Assembly (NCBI GenBank): GCA_015039365.1
Contig: WION01000248.1
Coordinates: 1 to 64,000, forward strand
Direction: 5' to 3'
Length of the DNA: 64,000 nt
Source: Amanita rubescens
Lineage: Eukaryota > Basidiomycota > Agaricomycetes > Agaricales > Amanitaceae
Below the pieces are notes generated by a model. The model did no database searches, was not told where the DNA came from, and saw nothing but the letters and a program-made list of their open reading frames with translations. Position 1 is the first letter of the stretch. The number at the start of each line of letters is the position of its first letter. Shown here piece by piece: positions 46,901 to 59,589 of this stretch. The translations under genes were made by a program, and so were the position numbers.

Positions 46901-49900
46901 TTCATCGTGAAAATTTTGATTCACGAGCAGGCGAAGGGGAAAAGACGACTTTTGCCATCAACGTTGTCAACACAGCAAGGGTAGAGCATGGGGCGGCGCT
47001 GCAAACGTCATCCGCCTGTGCGTATGATATGTATAGCCAAGTCTTGAGCATACAAAGGGTGTGGAATCAGGCTGTGGATGCGAGCTGTCGACGTCACGCG
47101 CGGGCATCATACGTGACGCGTGACGCCGCGCAGGCTTTGCGGGTGGATGACGCTGCCGAATCCTCGGATCTGCGCTCCACATCGCCAGGGTATTGGTGTT
47201 TACATGCTGATTGTGGTCACCAGTCCCTGCAGCCCCCATTCCAACCTTAACTTCTTTATCCTCCGTTCAGAGTTCATTTCGGTATTTTTGACCTGCGGCC
47301 CTCTGAATATGATGATATGAAGTAATTGCCATCCTTGAACCAGGCGCTAGGGATACTGTTTGCAATGGCGAAACTCGCGTGCAACTTGTCATGCCTGTGC
47401 CTCGATGTACATGCCGTCTCGGCTCCCACCAATGTCACCCTTTCCGCCATTGTTAAGAGTTGAAAACAAGGGAACGTGGCAAAACATGTAACCGTGCGTC
47501 AGGACAAGCTTTAATTTGCTGGAGCCTCCAAACTGATGCTTCGTCCCTAAAGAGGTACGGGTCAATATGCTGATTCGCGTTTCATGATATTGCTCACCTG
47601 TATAAGAAAGCTCGTCGGGCCCGATAGATAGTTGAATCCGTGTTATCTCCAAAGATAGATCTCCTCAAATGGTTAAACACCGTTCATTTCCAAGTCAAGT
47701 AAATAGTGCAAGATCCTCACGCGCAGGATCATAAGGCAGGATCAAGTAACGGGGAGCATGGCTGCTGTCCGACCTCGGCGCCGCAGTACAGATGCGGAAT
47801 AGTGCTCGAAACATCACCAGCATGGCCGAGGAGAACATTTGTCCCACTTTAAGCAGAAGCGAAGCAGGTTACGTTATTGCCAAAACTGTCGTGAATCGTG
47901 AACTGTCTGTTTCAAGGCCCTTCGGGTAGCCTTCTTATGATACGTGAACTTTGCAAGTTGATTGCCGGGTGGCCATACTTGACGGAATGGTGATGAGCTG
48001 GCAATGATCCGACATGACAGGAATAGACGCTGAAACATGAGAGGTAATGCTCTCCCATGCATCTGCGGGCGATTGGGAGGCGAGTCAGTAGCTGGTACTC
48101 CCGAGTCGGATTTTAGTCATGCCTTTGTCTTTGCGTCTCTTCAATGCCCACTCATAGCTGCCCTGCGCTAAGCTTTCCGAACTTCAACCTCAGTTGGAAC
48201 TCATTCCGGGTTACTGTGTCCCTGCTAATAGAATAAGTCAAAAAAAGCTCAACAGACATTGGATATCCACAATTTAAAGAAAGGCTTATGTACGAACGAG
48301 CAAAAAGAACGAAGGAAGCACTTACTCATCATACAGTCATAAGTAAAATCAGGATTTTGACAATCCAAGGACCCCTTCATCAATTTACGCAAGCGGATTT
48401 AGCTCCGGCCTGTCGCGCGCAGCAGCTAAACACAGCAAACACAGGGAGTGCCTCGATCAAGTGGAGAAATCTACGAGGGCCAGATGCAAGATAGCTCATG
48501 CCTCAAGTTGCCATTGTACACTATCTCGTTCTGGTGTATGGATGGATGGCGACAATTAGACGAGCAGTTACAGATGAGGTCATAGCGCACACCTTTTCAT
48601 TTGACTCTCCCAAAATGACATCAGCATCATATTGGGACGGATGCTACATTTTCCAGAGAACGGAAGGTATCTTGCAATCCATTAACCCGAGACTGATACC
48701 TGAGGTGTATATCGTTCGGGAGCTAAAAGAGGCAGAGGTGGGAAGTTGACTCCCTGCGACGACAAAATAGTCACAAACAAACCTCCTCACTATCAAAAGG
48801 GAACTTACTCGGCGCCAATTACTCTGATAATGGTCTATATATATTGTTTCTGTATTTCGTGCGATCAACCCCACATCCAAGCTAAATAGTTTTCGGAAAC
48901 AAGCTAAGCGTATATGAATCATTTATGTGCGTTGGTCCATCCGTAGACACTGAACTGAAATGTTACGCTAATGGTTGACCAGACAACATTATTGAAATTT
49001 AAATTGGGACAAGAAATAAAAATAGATTCTTGGACAACGTCTTTCAATCTAAGGACAGGACCTAAAATTGACACTCACTGCCAGCAAGATCAAACCAAAC
49101 CGCCGTTATGACTCGTCTAGCAGCCCAGAGTACAATATCGAGTCATTTCGTTGCCTCTAATATGTGCGACCAGGATACGAAGCACAACTTAGCGGTATTG
49201 GCGTGGGCGGGCGTCTAAGATGAACAAATGGCAACGCCTCAACGTCCTTGCTGCGCCATCCTCTTTCCACTGCGATCAGAAATACTCGGAGAAGTCACAA
49301 ATGCATTTGGGCATTCTATCGTGGCAGCTGGGATCAGCGATCATCTAGGCAATATCTTATCGTCTATTTCTCTGACCGCCCGGCGCCATCAATCAGTGAT
49401 GGGCTTGCGCTACTCATGCCCTCTGTAACGCCACGCTAGCGCTCCTTCCTGACTTGAAAAGTTTTTTCTCGTTCACGGGAACAAACTATACTTCCGCGGG
49501 CATCTTCTTCCTCCCCCATCGGTGACGATTGCAATTCGGCAGCACGTGTACGTGTACGCACCGTGATCCGGAGTTTCGCGAATCGCTTGCATACGAGTGA
49601 TTTTCGCTCCAACAAGATCATGCAAGGCAACATTTATTAACCGGAGAGCCTTTAACGACCGAAACGCAACTCACGAAGAGCATCCGGTCTGACTTTTACC
49701 GAGTAGAAGGCGGTGGTGTGTCGACGGCATGTACACCAAATATAGTAGGCCGCCCAAGGTTGCCCATAACATGAGCTTCCACAACGTTGCCACATTGCTC
49801 TGAAGCCGATCAGAAACAATGGGCCACATTCGTGAGTGCCTTCTTGAATGATCGAATGCTCAAAGAAGACGTTTATGTTCTATTTTAGGTTTACCGACAG

Positions 49901-50143
49901 GAATGGCGATCCCAGAAACACATATTTCACAAGTACGACCTCGAGCAGGACTGGTTGAAACACCACAAAGCATGGGCGCCCAGGTGATGAAATAACATAG
50001 CACGTCACGGGCGTCCTCTGTCTTGCTATATAACGGGAATATGCAACAGACGGCTTGCAAAGTAGCAAAAATACTTACTCCTTTCAGCTACCATAAGCAC
50101 GACTTCCATATTTAGGTCTCATCGGTGAACTTACAAGATCACT
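46901..50143. other. gene-poor stretch
   Basis: About 3.2 kb with only short open frames and no family signature. A stretch of about 30 bases near 48755-48785 resembles 36316-36345 (ATAGTCACAAACAAACCTCC-like), which may mark the far end of the duplicated block. Confidence 0.35.
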
Positions 50144-50534
50144 ATGGACGTCACCTATGCAACGTCTGACGAGCCCAGGGTAGGCTCAAAATCACCGCTT
50201 GCTTACGAAAGTGATTGACTTTGACCTTTGTCTTTGCAGGTTAAACTTCCGACCGTTTCCCGCGACTGGCTATCAACCTCGTCGAAGCGTGCTCCAGGCC
50301 CAAGGGGTTCGCCGCAGGTACGTTAGTCGGCTCAATCTACGCTCCTTTTTCGCGCGGCTTACGAGCTAGCAGTGATGCTTACACTCAGGACTGTCCAAAA
50401 AAGGATCAAGATCGAGGTAAGGGTACGACGGATTAATGTTTGGCTTCGAGGGCATTCACTGCTCCGAGTCCGCGAGTCTTTGTCATCTCCGTCTTTCAGA
50501 TCTCTCCCCTGTCATCGATCTGTCGCATGAATGA
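50144..50534 (+). CDS. possible small four-exon gene, 58 residues, unknown
   Basis: Four exons with canonical GT-AG introns and consistent phase: MDVTYATSDEPR (50144-50179), a 26-codon exon beginning VKLPTVSRDWLSTSS (50240-50317), DCPKKDQDR, and DLSPVIDLSHE with TGA at 50532-50534. The product would be short, hydrophilic and charged, without signal peptide. I recognise no family. It could also be part of a longer untranslated leader or an unrelated transcript before the HPP gene. Four clean junctions in phase are the main support. Confidence 0.35.
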
Positions 50535-50705
50535 GATTCCAGAAGTATAAACCTTGCGCAGAAGGCGCCCTGCTTGCTTTTCTGTGGATTACAAACGGAC
50601 CGGACGCCGGACAAACTCAAATCCTCGCCACCATAGAGTACTTATTTGAGGACCGAGTGGCAGGATTGAATGTCAGGCTGAACCCCATCGCCTTGACCAT
50701 CGCAT

Positions 50706-51657
50706 ATGTCTGCGTCATTCCGTAGGTAGGTACCTCGTTTTACTCTCTCTCGCCTCTCTCGCTTTTCTTCTCATGTCCTGATGAGTCCGCTTTTACAACA
50801 GAGCTTTCGCTGCACTATGCGACCTGTCCCGGTGGCCGTTCTGGTTATCCAGATGGCTAGGATACCGGGCAATGCGACCGCCTGCACTACCATGGTACAG
50901 ATCAATATTCTGGTGTTTTATAGCAACATTTTGCGGAGTCGCGCTCATTCAAGGCATCTTTGGAAGAGTAAAAACATTCGTCGGCCATGAGGTACCGCCT
51001 ATCGTCTACAGCTATGTGCGTATATTGCTATGTACCGACTGGAAACCAGGGTGTTGACGTGGTAACCTCCCCAGGGTAGCGCAGCAGCTATTGCTTTTGC
51101 TACGTTTGATTCCCCCACGGCCCAGCCTCGCGCATTTCTTACGGGCCATTTCATGGGCGCCCTGGTGGGCGTATCGATTACAAAACTCTTTGATCTCGTG
51201 CACGGCGAGGAGACCTCTGAACGTTATCTATGGTTAACAGGGGCCCTATCGTGCTCTGTGGCCATCCTGTTGATGACAATAACAAATACAGTGCATCCGC
51301 CAGCTGGTAAGAAAACCATATTCGTTAACTTCACAATGTCCTCAACGAGGTTCTTTTTTTCTTTCAGGAGCCACTTCCGTTCTAGCGTCCACTACGCCAG
51401 AAGTGAGACAAATGGGCTGGGTCCTATTACCGATCGTCATCATCTCGTCGCTTTTGCTGATGTCCGTGGCACTAATCATCAATAACATTGAAACTCAATA
51501 TCCATTGTATTGGATAAAAGCACCAGAACCAGACGGCGACGCCGATGAAAAGCATAGCATTGGGCAAAGTGAATTGGGTACCACGTCCCGCGCGTGGTTC
51601 TCGGATACTACGTTGGCAAGTCTTACGATACCCGAAAAGGCCCATCTTCCCGTTTGA
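50706..51657 (+). CDS. HPP-family integral membrane protein
   Basis: Four-helix membrane protein of the HPP family; plant and cyanobacterial relatives transport nitrite in plastids, while fungal function is not established. Exon 1 is ATGTCTGCGTCATTCCGTAG (50706-50725), which joins in frame at 50802 to give MSASFRRAFAALCDLSRWP, then WLSRWLGYRAMRPPALPWY. Membrane helices follow: IFWCFIATFCGVALIQGIF, GSAAAIAFATFDSP after an intron, FLTGHFMGALVGVSITKLF, and YLWLTGALSCSVAILLMTI leading into TVHPPAGATS (the HPP motif, split by an intron at about 51306-51369). The last helix is GWVLLPIVIISSLLLMSVAL, followed by NNIETQYPLYWI and a hydrophilic tail ending KAHLPV. No lesion seen. Confidence 0.85.
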
Positions 51658-52704
51658 TACAGGAGGAAATGGCAGCAGCCAATTCCCTCATCTCTCATTT
51701 TATTCACTTCTTATGGATATCACATGGAATCAGTCAATTGCATGCATAGACAGGGATATATCGTACGGGATACGACAGCATATCTGCATTTGTTTTTCAT
51801 ACGCTCATGGACGTTATAAGCTGCATATGTAAATGTAACTTAAGGCAAGGGTTAATAGTTGAGAATAAAAAGCATATCACTCTCGAAACCATCGTTGTTG
51901 CGCGAGTTGAACAACGGAGGCAAAGCGCTCACATTTCCAAAGAAGCGCGAGGGAAGGGGTGGAGCGCAAGCCTGGAATAACCAAGAGAGGAAACCGATCC
52001 CGAGACTGTGGGATGCGTTTAGTTTTCAAGTTCTTGAGCCTATCCGCGCCCTCCGGTTACACCCGGAGATGAATTACATTAAATTTTTCACAAGAAGACC
52101 GTGATCAGACCGTTATTGTTCGAATTTCCGACGTGAAGAAGTGATTTCTAGGACAGACCGAGGTGTTGAGTGACCCTGGACTCGTGCTCGTACTGAGGCT
52201 AGCCATGACGGCCGTCCAAAAAGACAGAAAGGAACCTTAATTCTCGCTGTCAATTATGAATTCATCGACTGCGAAGATCGGAATGCATGTGCCTACCTCC
52301 GTAGCCATGGAGAGCGCGATGTTCCGCCGCTGGCTCCAGGCATGTGGTTCAGAGTTAGAAGAGAACATTGTGTACCTCAGTTGGCCATAACTCACGAATC
52401 CAAATAGAGCCAAATACAATATTGAACATCGGTGTAGAGGGCCTGTCAACAACATCAAGACTCCGGGAAGCGTCAAGAATAACGATGACAGTAAGTACCA
52501 CGGCATTATTCGTATTCTATGGATGCTGCTGGATGAGACTACGAGCCAGAAAGAACGGCTGAAAAGCCCGCTTTGGATGGATGCTTGTGATACCGGGTGG
52601 ATGACGTCCTTGCTGGCCTTGTCAGTATCACACAGGGCGGCAACCATTGAACCTCGATGTGCTGAAATTCAACGACATAAAGATGCTGATACTATTTTCT
52701 GCAG
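51658..52704. other. HPP 3' flank and RPL14 5' region
   Basis: No independent gene recognised. From about 52440 the sequence is similar to 53720-53940 and 61260-61480, so it belongs to the repeated RPL14 block. The RPL14 start codon and first mini-exon must lie here but I could not place them. Confidence 0.45.
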
Positions 52705-53214
52705 GATTCAAACTTTACCCGCTTTGTTGAGGTCGGCCGTGGTGCGTCCTTCAGTCTTTGTAAATCCTCACAAATTTAACTAGCCTAACAGTCGTCTTCC
52801 TCAAATCCGGCCCATCCGCAGGAAAAATCGCCGTTATTGCCGAGATCATTGACCACAATCGCGTACGCGACCTTACTCTTTCCACTGATCCTTTGGACTA
52901 ACTCGTTCATCAACCGACAGGCCATGATTGACGGCCCATCAACGGGTGTGCCCCGCCAACCTTTCCCTTACAAACATCTCGTCCTCACACCCCTCAAACT
53001 ATCAAAACTGCCACGCGGCGCGGGCTCCGGTGTGATAAAGAAGCAACTGGAGAAGGAAGCCACCCTGGACAAGTGGGAGAAGTCAAAATGGACACAGAGG
53101 CGGCTGGCGTTGGAGAAGAGACGGACGCTGAATGACTTTGGCCGCTTCCAGGTTATGTTGGCCAAGAAGCAGCGGAGGGACGTGGTCAGGAGAAAGCTCA
53201 AGTCCAGCGCATGA
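52705..53214 (+). CDS. rpl14: 60S ribosomal protein eL14 (start exon unresolved)
   Basis: Large-subunit ribosomal protein eL14. Exons 52705-52741 (DSNFTRFVEVGRV), 52792-52862 (VFLKSGPSAGKIAVIAEIID then HNR) and 52921-53214 (AMIDGPSTGVPRQPFPYKHL onward) join in phase with GT-AG introns. The C-terminal half has LPRGAGSGVIKK, RRTLNDFGRFQVMLAKKQRR and ends KLKSSA. The 133 residues seen plus one or two from the missing start exon match the family length. This is the intact copy of a block present three times in the window. Confidence 0.88.
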
Positions 53215-53399
53215 GCGCGCGCGTTCGACTGTACTTGTGTATATAAAACGAGACAGGTTTTTTGCGCATACCATACTACGTAAATGGCGTCGCATGTTGG
53301 GACGACGCAGCGTTCGATCATGTGCATTAGTGTTTTGTGACTTGCCTAAACTGTAAACGTGAATTACTGTCTTGTCGCCATTCGCGTCCTCCGCCCTCT

Positions 53400-54500
53400 G
53401 GAATGTTTACATGCGAACCTGCTTTGTTGTCTGGGGCCTTCGCTCTCCTACGGTAGCCATTTGGATGTCATGAAAGAGGCTAGATGCGAGGAGTGGACGT
53501 GCATACGGGATCTACTGCATTACCTTCGTCATGGAGTCTGGACCTTCTCGGCAGCGGGGCACTTTACGCGCAGACCGACGTTCCCACCACTCGCCTCTGC
53601 AGCAAACGACGGCGTTATACTCCTAGACGGCAACTTACATCTCTCTCGGGCTTGTGGTTGTGCATGGGCTTGGCCCTTGGGAATTAAGTGGCATCTTACC
53701 GTTCTCCGACGCCAGCGGCTACTGTAACTCAAGTAAAACGACTTCAAGTCTCGGGTGTAAGACAGTAAGCAAAGCAGCATTGTCCGTGTTCTATGGATGC
53801 TCATTGAAGTCTAGACGAGTTCGCGAGCCAGAAAGAATGGCTGCAAAGCCCACTTTGGGTGGATGCTTGTGATACGGGGTGGATGACGTCTTCTCCTGTA
53901 TCACGCAGAGCGGCGAACCTCGACGCCTTGTAAATTGCAAATCGACAATATGGTTGAAACCTTGAAGATATGCAATAGAAGGCTCGAGTTTGAATGGTGG
54001 TACGACATAAGTTGACCTGAGAGTAGTCTTCCTTAAATCCGACACATCCGCAGACAAGTACTCGTAATCGTTGAAAGCTCAAAATCATTGACCACAACTG
54101 CGTACGCCTTCATGATTTTTCGACTGATCTCGTCAAGCAACAGGTCACGGTCGGTGCCTGTCCCGTCAACCTTCCCTTTAAAAGCATCTTGTTCTTACGC
54201 GTGAAAAAGCAAAGCGGAGGACTGGCTTTGAGAAGCAATGCAAGGACCTTGTCAGGAAGCTGCTTCACAAGCCCCGTGTATGAAGGCATTTTGGACTTTG
54301 TGCATAACACGAGACGCGCTTTACGCGTACCCTGCAATGTAAATAACGTCGCATGACCCAACTGCAATCTGATCTTAGAGTGCTTCAATCATGTGCACAA
54401 ATTCCAGCGTATCTAATCGTGTTTGTGACTGACCTAAATCCTAAATGTATCATCGCGTTATTTTCCATTCACGCCCTCCGCTCTGCCTTGCTTTAATCGT
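53400..54500 (+). pseudogene. RPL14 pseudogene 1 (tandem duplicate)
   Basis: Degenerate copy of the RPL14 locus including its 3' flank. Readable remnants include VVFLKSDTSADK near 54010-54050 and IDHN near 54085, followed by intron-like sequence and the region corresponding to FPYKHLVLTP (CAACCTTCCCTTTAAAAGCA near 54170). The frame is broken many times. The leading part (53405-53720) has no counterpart in the intact copy but is repeated at 60885-61250. It lies directly downstream of the intact gene in the same orientation. Confidence 0.75.
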
Positions 54501-54611
54501 GCATAAACACACAGACCCATTTCTGCGCATTTTTAAGATCAGGAGCGTGACTATGGGAGTCACAATCAGCAGCACTTTCCCACAGGGCTTCTTTTCACTC
54601 GCACCACCATC

Positions 54612-57600
54612 ATGGGGGCCTCCTCCTCCAGGATATCTCGCAAGCGCAGGCTATCGGACTTGGATGAGTCTGACATTAATGAGAGTGACAGGAAAAAGGC
54701 TAAGAGGACAGGCATAGATGATCAGTATCCCACATCAATGTCTACAGACAGCTCAGACAATACTATACCACAACTTGGTCAGAACAGGTCTGTTTCTCAA
54801 ATACCCTGCCACTGCACACAATCATAACCTGTGCCAGCCATCTTGCAAATACCTCTCAATGTAATCTTCAATCAACAGGGGTGTGGCATGTCTATCCAGG
54901 GTAAAGTGGACTACATTATATGGTTATTTTGTGAATGCTAAAACTATTCACCTCTTATCATACAATGTTCCGTCATCAAGTTCTAGGTATATTTTGAAGT
55001 TGCTGTTTTTTCACTGGACTAATATCAGTCTCAAGTGCCTTTCAAGGTGCTCAATATGTGGGAATAAGTGACTCTGCATTCTTTGAGATTCATGGGGTGT
55101 GTATGTACAGTTCATTGATAAGGAAATTTACTCACAAAATTGTAGGATGTCAATAGTATGCATTTAAATAATTGGAATTATTCATTTTCATCACATGCAG
55201 TTCAATCTACCTCAGCCTCAAATGATATGGGTATGTGTTTAATTACATATGCAGAACAACTACAATTGACAGCTGTAATAGGGAAGTACAGGCAGTGGTT
55301 GAAGCCTTGTGACCCATCTGCTAACCATAACAATGCTCTGAGAAAATGCTATGTTGAGACTGGAAAATGGCTTTTGGAACACTCCATGTACAAGGAATGG
55401 AAACAGAAGAATAATTCTTTCATGTGGATTCATGGTATATGTGAGTGAATGTCATTCGGAAGCATACCCCAATTCTGACTTGATTGTAGCTGGTGCTGGA
55501 AAAACAGTTATTTTGTAAGCTATGCATTTCTGTTAGTGGTAATCATTGGTCTTGATGACCCAAGCTCCACTGTTGTTCAAGACATTCAATCAATTGCCAA
55601 GAAAGGCACCATTGGATTGGCATATTTCTATTGTGATGTTTCTGATGCCAAAAAGAGGAATGTCAATGATATTCTTAGCTCATTGGTTGTCCATCTGCTT
55701 GCCTGGAAACCATCCAATCATTCACTTCTGGACAGAGCCCATGATGAGGATTGTATGAATGGATTTTCATTACCCTCTGATGACAAACTTCAAGAAGCCC
55801 TGAGAGAACTAATATCTAGCTTTGAAATGACTTTCATTCTTATTGATGGACTGGATGAATGTCTGGACTGGGGGGAGGTGCTAAAATTTATAGAAATTAT
55901 TCACAGATGGGGTTTATGGCAGTGTCACTTGCTTGTTACAAGCAGGAAAGAGCAAAAGATTGTCAAATCAATGGTGTCAATGTACCCCCTGGAAATTGAC
56001 ATGTCACAGATGCCAGTTGATGATGACATTGCAAAGTACATTAACTTTATGCTCAATTCTTGTTCAGAGCTGGAAGAATGGGGACCAGAGGAGAAAGGTT
56101 TAATCAGAAAATTCCTGTCAGAAAAGGCTAAAGGAATGTAAGTGTGATACTATATCAGTACAACTTTGACATGTTTAACAATGGGTAGGTTCCGCTGGGT
56201 AGCATGCCAGTTGGATGAACTGAAGAAATGTACTAAGAGAAGGAAAACATTGGACTACATCCTTGAAAGCCTTCCTGCAACATTAGAAGGAACATATGAC
56301 CAGATTCTGAGCAGAATTCCTCCTGCTGATGCATCAGGAGCAGTAAAATTGTTGTTGTGGTTGGCATTTGCAAACCAACCATTGCATATTGACTACTTAG
56401 CTCTCATTGTGGAATTTGATATGGATAAGAGGGACTTTGATCCTGATGGAAGATTATCATCCTCTGCAGATGTCCTAAAGATCTGTTCCAGTCTTGTGAC
56501 TAGAATGTATGATAATACAGTGCAACTTGCACATGCATCTGTAAAGACATATGTTCTAGAAAAGAAAAGAGCAATTCAATTCAACATAGTAATGGATCCT
56601 TCCATAGGGGACAGATTTGTGGGCCAGTGTTGCCTGTCTTATTTACTTCACTCAAAGGAAAATCTTCTGGAGAAACATAGTCTGTCGATCTGGAAAAGTT
56701 ATCAGGGTTCACTGATAAGGTATGCTGCAAAGCATTGGGCAGGTCATTACTTAAGAAGCAAAGAAAGCTGGAATGTAGATGATATTCAGCAAATGAAGAA
56801 CTTCTTTGCACTGGACAACTTTGCATTCCAAAATTGGGTTAAAGTTTATAATTTTGAAGCAATTCCATTAACTACAAGACAATTGAAAGGACAGAGCCTT
56901 TTGTGGTGTAGTGCTTTACATGGGATCACCTGCATTGTTGAGTGGCAGTTGACAAGTGTAATAAGGAGTAGTGAAGTTTTGGATGCACTTTATGTGGCAT
57001 CACTCCATGGACACATTGTTATTGTTGAAAGACTTCTAGTAAAGCTTATGTGTTTCAGGAATAGTAATGAAATACAAGGAGGGGAAGTTACAGACATTGC
57101 AACTCAGATAAATAAAAATTATATAGATGCAGCAAAAGACAACGGAAATGCTCTTTATGCAGCATCACTGGGAGGGTATAATGAGATTGTTAAACTGCTG
57201 CTTGACAGAGGAGCAGATGTGAATGCACAGGGAGGAATTTATGGAAATCCTCTTCAGGCTGCATCAGAACGAGGACATAATGAGATTGCTAAACTGCTGC
57301 TTGAAAAAGGAGCATATGTGAATGCAGAAGGTGGGCATTATAAACATGCTCTGCAAGCTGCATCACAAGGAGGGCATAATGAGATTGTTAAACTGCTGCT
57401 TGACAGAGGAGCATATGTCAATGCAAAAGGTGGACATTATGGACATGCTCTTCAGGCTGCATCACAAGGAGGGCACGATAAGATTGTTAAACTACTACTT
57501 GACAAAGGAGCATATGTTAATGCACAGGGAGGTCATTATGGAAATGCTCTTCAGGCTGCATCACAAGGAGGGCATGATGAGATTGTTAAACTGCTGCTTG

Positions 57601-59435
57601 ATAAGGGGGCAGATGTGAATGCACAAGGAGGACATTATGGAAATGCACTTCAGGCTGCATCACAAGGAGGGCATAATGATATTGTTAAGCTGCTGCTTGA
57701 AAAGGATGCAGATGTGAATGCACAGGGAGGATATTATGGAAATGCTCTTCAGGCTGCATCACGAGGACATAATGAGATTGTTGTGCTGCTGCTTGACAGA
57801 GGAGCAGATGTGAATGCACAGGGAGGAGAACATGTAAATGCTCTCATAGCTGCATCATCAGGGGGACATATTGAGATTGTTAAACTGCTTCTAGAAAGAG
57901 GTACAGATGTGAGTGCACAGGGAGGGAAACATGGAAATGCTCTTCAGGTTGCATCAGCAAGAGGGCATCATCAGATTGTTCAACTATTTCTTGAAAGAGG
58001 GTCAGATGTGAATGTACAGGGAGGACATTATGGAAATGCTCTCCAGGCTGCATCACAAGGTGGGCATAATGAGATTGTACAGTTACTGCTTGAAAGGGGT
58101 GCAGATGTGAATGCACAAGGTGGACTTTATGGAAATGCTCTTCTGGTTGCATCACAAAAAGGGCATAACAAGATTGTTAAATTGTTGCTTGACAGAGGGG
58201 CTGATGTCAATGTACAGGGAGGCTATTATGGACATGCTCTTCAAGCTGCATCAGGAAGAGGGCATAGTGAGATTGTCCAACTACTTCTTGAAAGAGGCAT
58301 AGATGTGAATAAGCAAGGAGGACATTATGGAAATTCTCTTCAGGCTGCCTCAGCAAGAGGACATCATGAGGTTGTTCAACTACTTCTTGAAGAAGGAGCA
58401 GATGTGAATGCACAGGGAGGACACTATGGAAATGCACTTCAGGCTGCATCAGCTGAGGGGCATAATGAGATTGTTCAACTACTTCTTGAGCGAGATGCAG
58501 GTGTGAATGCACGGGGAGAATGTGAAAATACCCTTCAGGCAGCAGCAGCAAAGGGACATAATGTGATTATTCAACTACTTGAAAAAGGAGCAGATGTGAA
58601 TGCACAGGGAGGTCTTCATGGATGTCTTCTTCAGGCTGTATCAAGCTCAGGACAACATGGCATTGCTCAATTCCTGGTTGACAAAAGTGCAGATGTCAAT
58701 GCTCAGGGAGGGGTGTATGGATATCCTCTTCAGGCTGCATTAGCTGATGGGCATAATGAAGATGTTCAAGTACTGCTTGACGGAGGAGCAGATATTCATG
58801 TGGTTGCACAAGGAGGACTTTATGAACATGGTGTTCAAGCTTCATCATATGAGGGGCATGATGAAATTGTTAAACCATGGCTTTATGGAAAAGCAGATGT
58901 GATTTCACAGAGAGGATTGTATGGAGATGCTCTCCAAGCTGCATCAGCAAGAGGGCATAAGGCAATTGTTCAACTGCTTCTTGAAAAAGGTGCAGATGTA
59001 AATGTACAAGGAGGATACTATGGAAATGCTCTTCAGGCTGCATCAGCAGAGGGACACCATGACATTGTTCAATTCCTGATTGAAAAAGGTGCAGATGTGA
59101 ATGCACAGGGAGGATGCTATGGAAGTGCTCTTCAAGCTGCATCATTTATTGGTCATGCAATCATGGTACAAATACTCCTGAGATGTGGGGCTAAAGCCAC
59201 CTCAGTCACTCATGCTGTGGAGATTAAATGGTCACATAATGGCATGCTACATCAAGCAGTGATTTGCAATGCCCTGCAGGCAGCATGCATTAGAGGTCAT
59301 GTTCCTATTGTGAAACTGTTACTAAATCATGGTGTTAAGCAAGAACACATCGAAACTGCTTTTCAAGCTGCCTCGGATATAGATCATTATTGGATTGTAG
59401 ACTTATTGCTAAAACATGGAGCCAAGCAGAAATAA
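54612..59435 (+). CDS. NACHT-ankyrin STAND receptor, paralog C
   Basis: Third paralog, on the opposite strand. Exon 1 starts MGASSSRISRKRRLSDLDES and has INESDRKKAKR, a likely nuclear-type basic motif. An exon near 55010-55090 gives ISVSSAFQGAQYVGISDSAF and FEIHG. Next comes YRQWLKPCDPSANHNN and SFMWIHGI, then micro-exon 55490-55514 (GAGKTVI). The NACHT exon 55565-56137 has GLAYFYCDVSDAKKR, Walker B ILIDGLDEC and HLLVTSRKEQKIV. The final exon 56189-59435 begins FRWVACQLDELKKC and holds a helical STAND part and about 27 ankyrin repeats, more diverged than in A; two units are shortened (ARGECENT, IIQLLEKGAD). It ends with WIVDLLLKHGAKQK. The frame is open, so the gene is probably functional. 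Flanked by RPL14-derived repeats. Confidence 0.85.
55490..55514 (+). other. 25-nt micro-exon encoding the Walker A core, gene C
   Basis: Bounded by TTGTAG before and GTAAGC after; encodes the middle of S-GAGKTVI-F. Same length and phase as in A and B. Confidence 0.8.
57140..59200 (+). repeat. ankyrin repeat array of gene C
   Basis: Roughly 20 to 22 consecutive units of the same 33-residue consensus (NEIVKLLLDRGADVN, AQGGxYGNALQAAS), with more substitution and some unit-length variation than gene A. Confidence 0.85.
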
Positions 59436-59589
59436 TCCATAAACATACGATTCATGGATCCCAGGCTATGCAGCTGTTCTTATTTGAAAACTGTAATTTA
59501 TTTCAAAACATTCCTACGGAAATGTCAAGCCAAGTGACGACCAGCCAGGGGTTACTCACATAGCTAAAATCACAAGTTCAATACATCAC

